A stretch of 64,000 nucleotides of DNA from Fen-178 sp049516835 (GTDB lineage Bacteria; Acidobacteriota; Terriglobia; Bryobacterales; Bryobacteraceae), in contig JBEKSR010000023.1 in assembly GCA_049516835.1 (NCBI GenBank), positions 1-64,000 of the forward strand, read 5' to 3'. The notes beneath the pieces are model-generated. The model was not told the origin of the DNA, did not search any database, and saw only the letters and a list, made by a program, of their open reading frames with translations. A program made the translations under genes and the position numbers. Shown here piece after piece: positions 63,987-64,000 of this stretch; within the stretch, counting starts at the first letter, position 1; each line of letters opens with the position of its first letter.

Positions 63987-64000
63987 TTACGCCAGCCTCA
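63987..64000 (-). CDS. Probable 3' end of kdpB
   Basis: Only 14 nt: an Arg-Leu-Ala end followed by TAA at 63989-63987, eleven bases before the kdpC ATG (10 nt between). The position fits the usual kdpB-kdpC order. Identity is assumed from context only. Confidence 0.35.

Overview
The window looks like a chromosomal segment of an acidobacterium of the Solibacter/Bryobacter type. This is inferred from family content, not from a marker gene. The DNA is GC-rich, and several families typical of that group are present: a Solibacter-type C-terminal domain (TIGR03437-like) on a subtilase, a VWFA-related acidobacterial protein (TIGR03436-like), a PEP-CTERM secreted protein, an acidobacterial 'NRLNAQKSTGP' protein, and several Tat-exported oxidoreductase-like enzymes.

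Layout. 1-8.3 kb: a partial PhoH gene, a dehydrogenase, and a complete leftward suf operon for Fe-S cluster assembly (sufB-C-D-S-U-T) ending in an Rrf2-type regulator, with a promoter/operator upstream of sufB. 8.3-17 kb: an accessory stretch with an IS1380-type transposase remnant, a 1136-residue PEP-CTERM protein, remnants of a tyrosine recombinase and an outer-membrane protein, and a PIN toxin-antitoxin pair. 17-23 kb: a Cpx-like stress module (Spy/CpxP-like protein divergent from a response regulator and sensor kinase) and a large secreted subtilase. 23.3-23.9 kb: a gene-sized gap that holds a leftward non-coding RNA gene with a near-consensus promoter, folded ends and a terminator; it resembles 6S RNA. 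24-30.7 kb: a heparinase-like secreted protein, an MBL hydrolase, a frameshifted TPR/TolB-like protein, fabH and an SprT-like protease. 30.8-33.4 kb: an XRE regulator, a 37-residue exported peptide gene, a seven-helix membrane protein and another membrane protein, all on one strand; the regulator and peptide genes share a 15-bp operator-like motif. 33.4-39.9 kb: ubiX-pheA, sirtuin, a broken CsgG-like gene, glycosyltransferase, mtnP, and an exported Gfo/Idh oxidoreductase. 39.9-48.3 kb: a c-type cytochrome, a rhamnosidase with a sugar-isomerase-like gene, rpiB, yjbQ and a GntR-ABC operon that may be leaderless. 48.3-54 kb: two VapBC pairs around a leftward amtB-glnB-glnD nitrogen operon. 54-64 kb: a GmhA-like isomerase with a flippase-like membrane protein, a deacylase/enolase-superfamily pair, a NagB-like deaminase, a VWFA protein, and the end of a kdp locus (kdpC, a porin, and a KdpD protein lacking its kinase half).

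A second layer is a family of palindromes carrying GGGACAG/CTGTCCC-type ends. They lie between sufD and sufS, inside sufD, just upstream of the 8.3-kb gene and over the glnD stop codon, with half-sites elsewhere. The sufD/sufS copy is flanked by an 11-bp direct repeat that duplicates exactly the segment holding the sufD stop and the sufS start, so both genes survived the insertion. The best candidates for new biology are the XRE-peptide-7TM cassette, the 6S-like RNA gene, and these palindromic insertions in essential genes.
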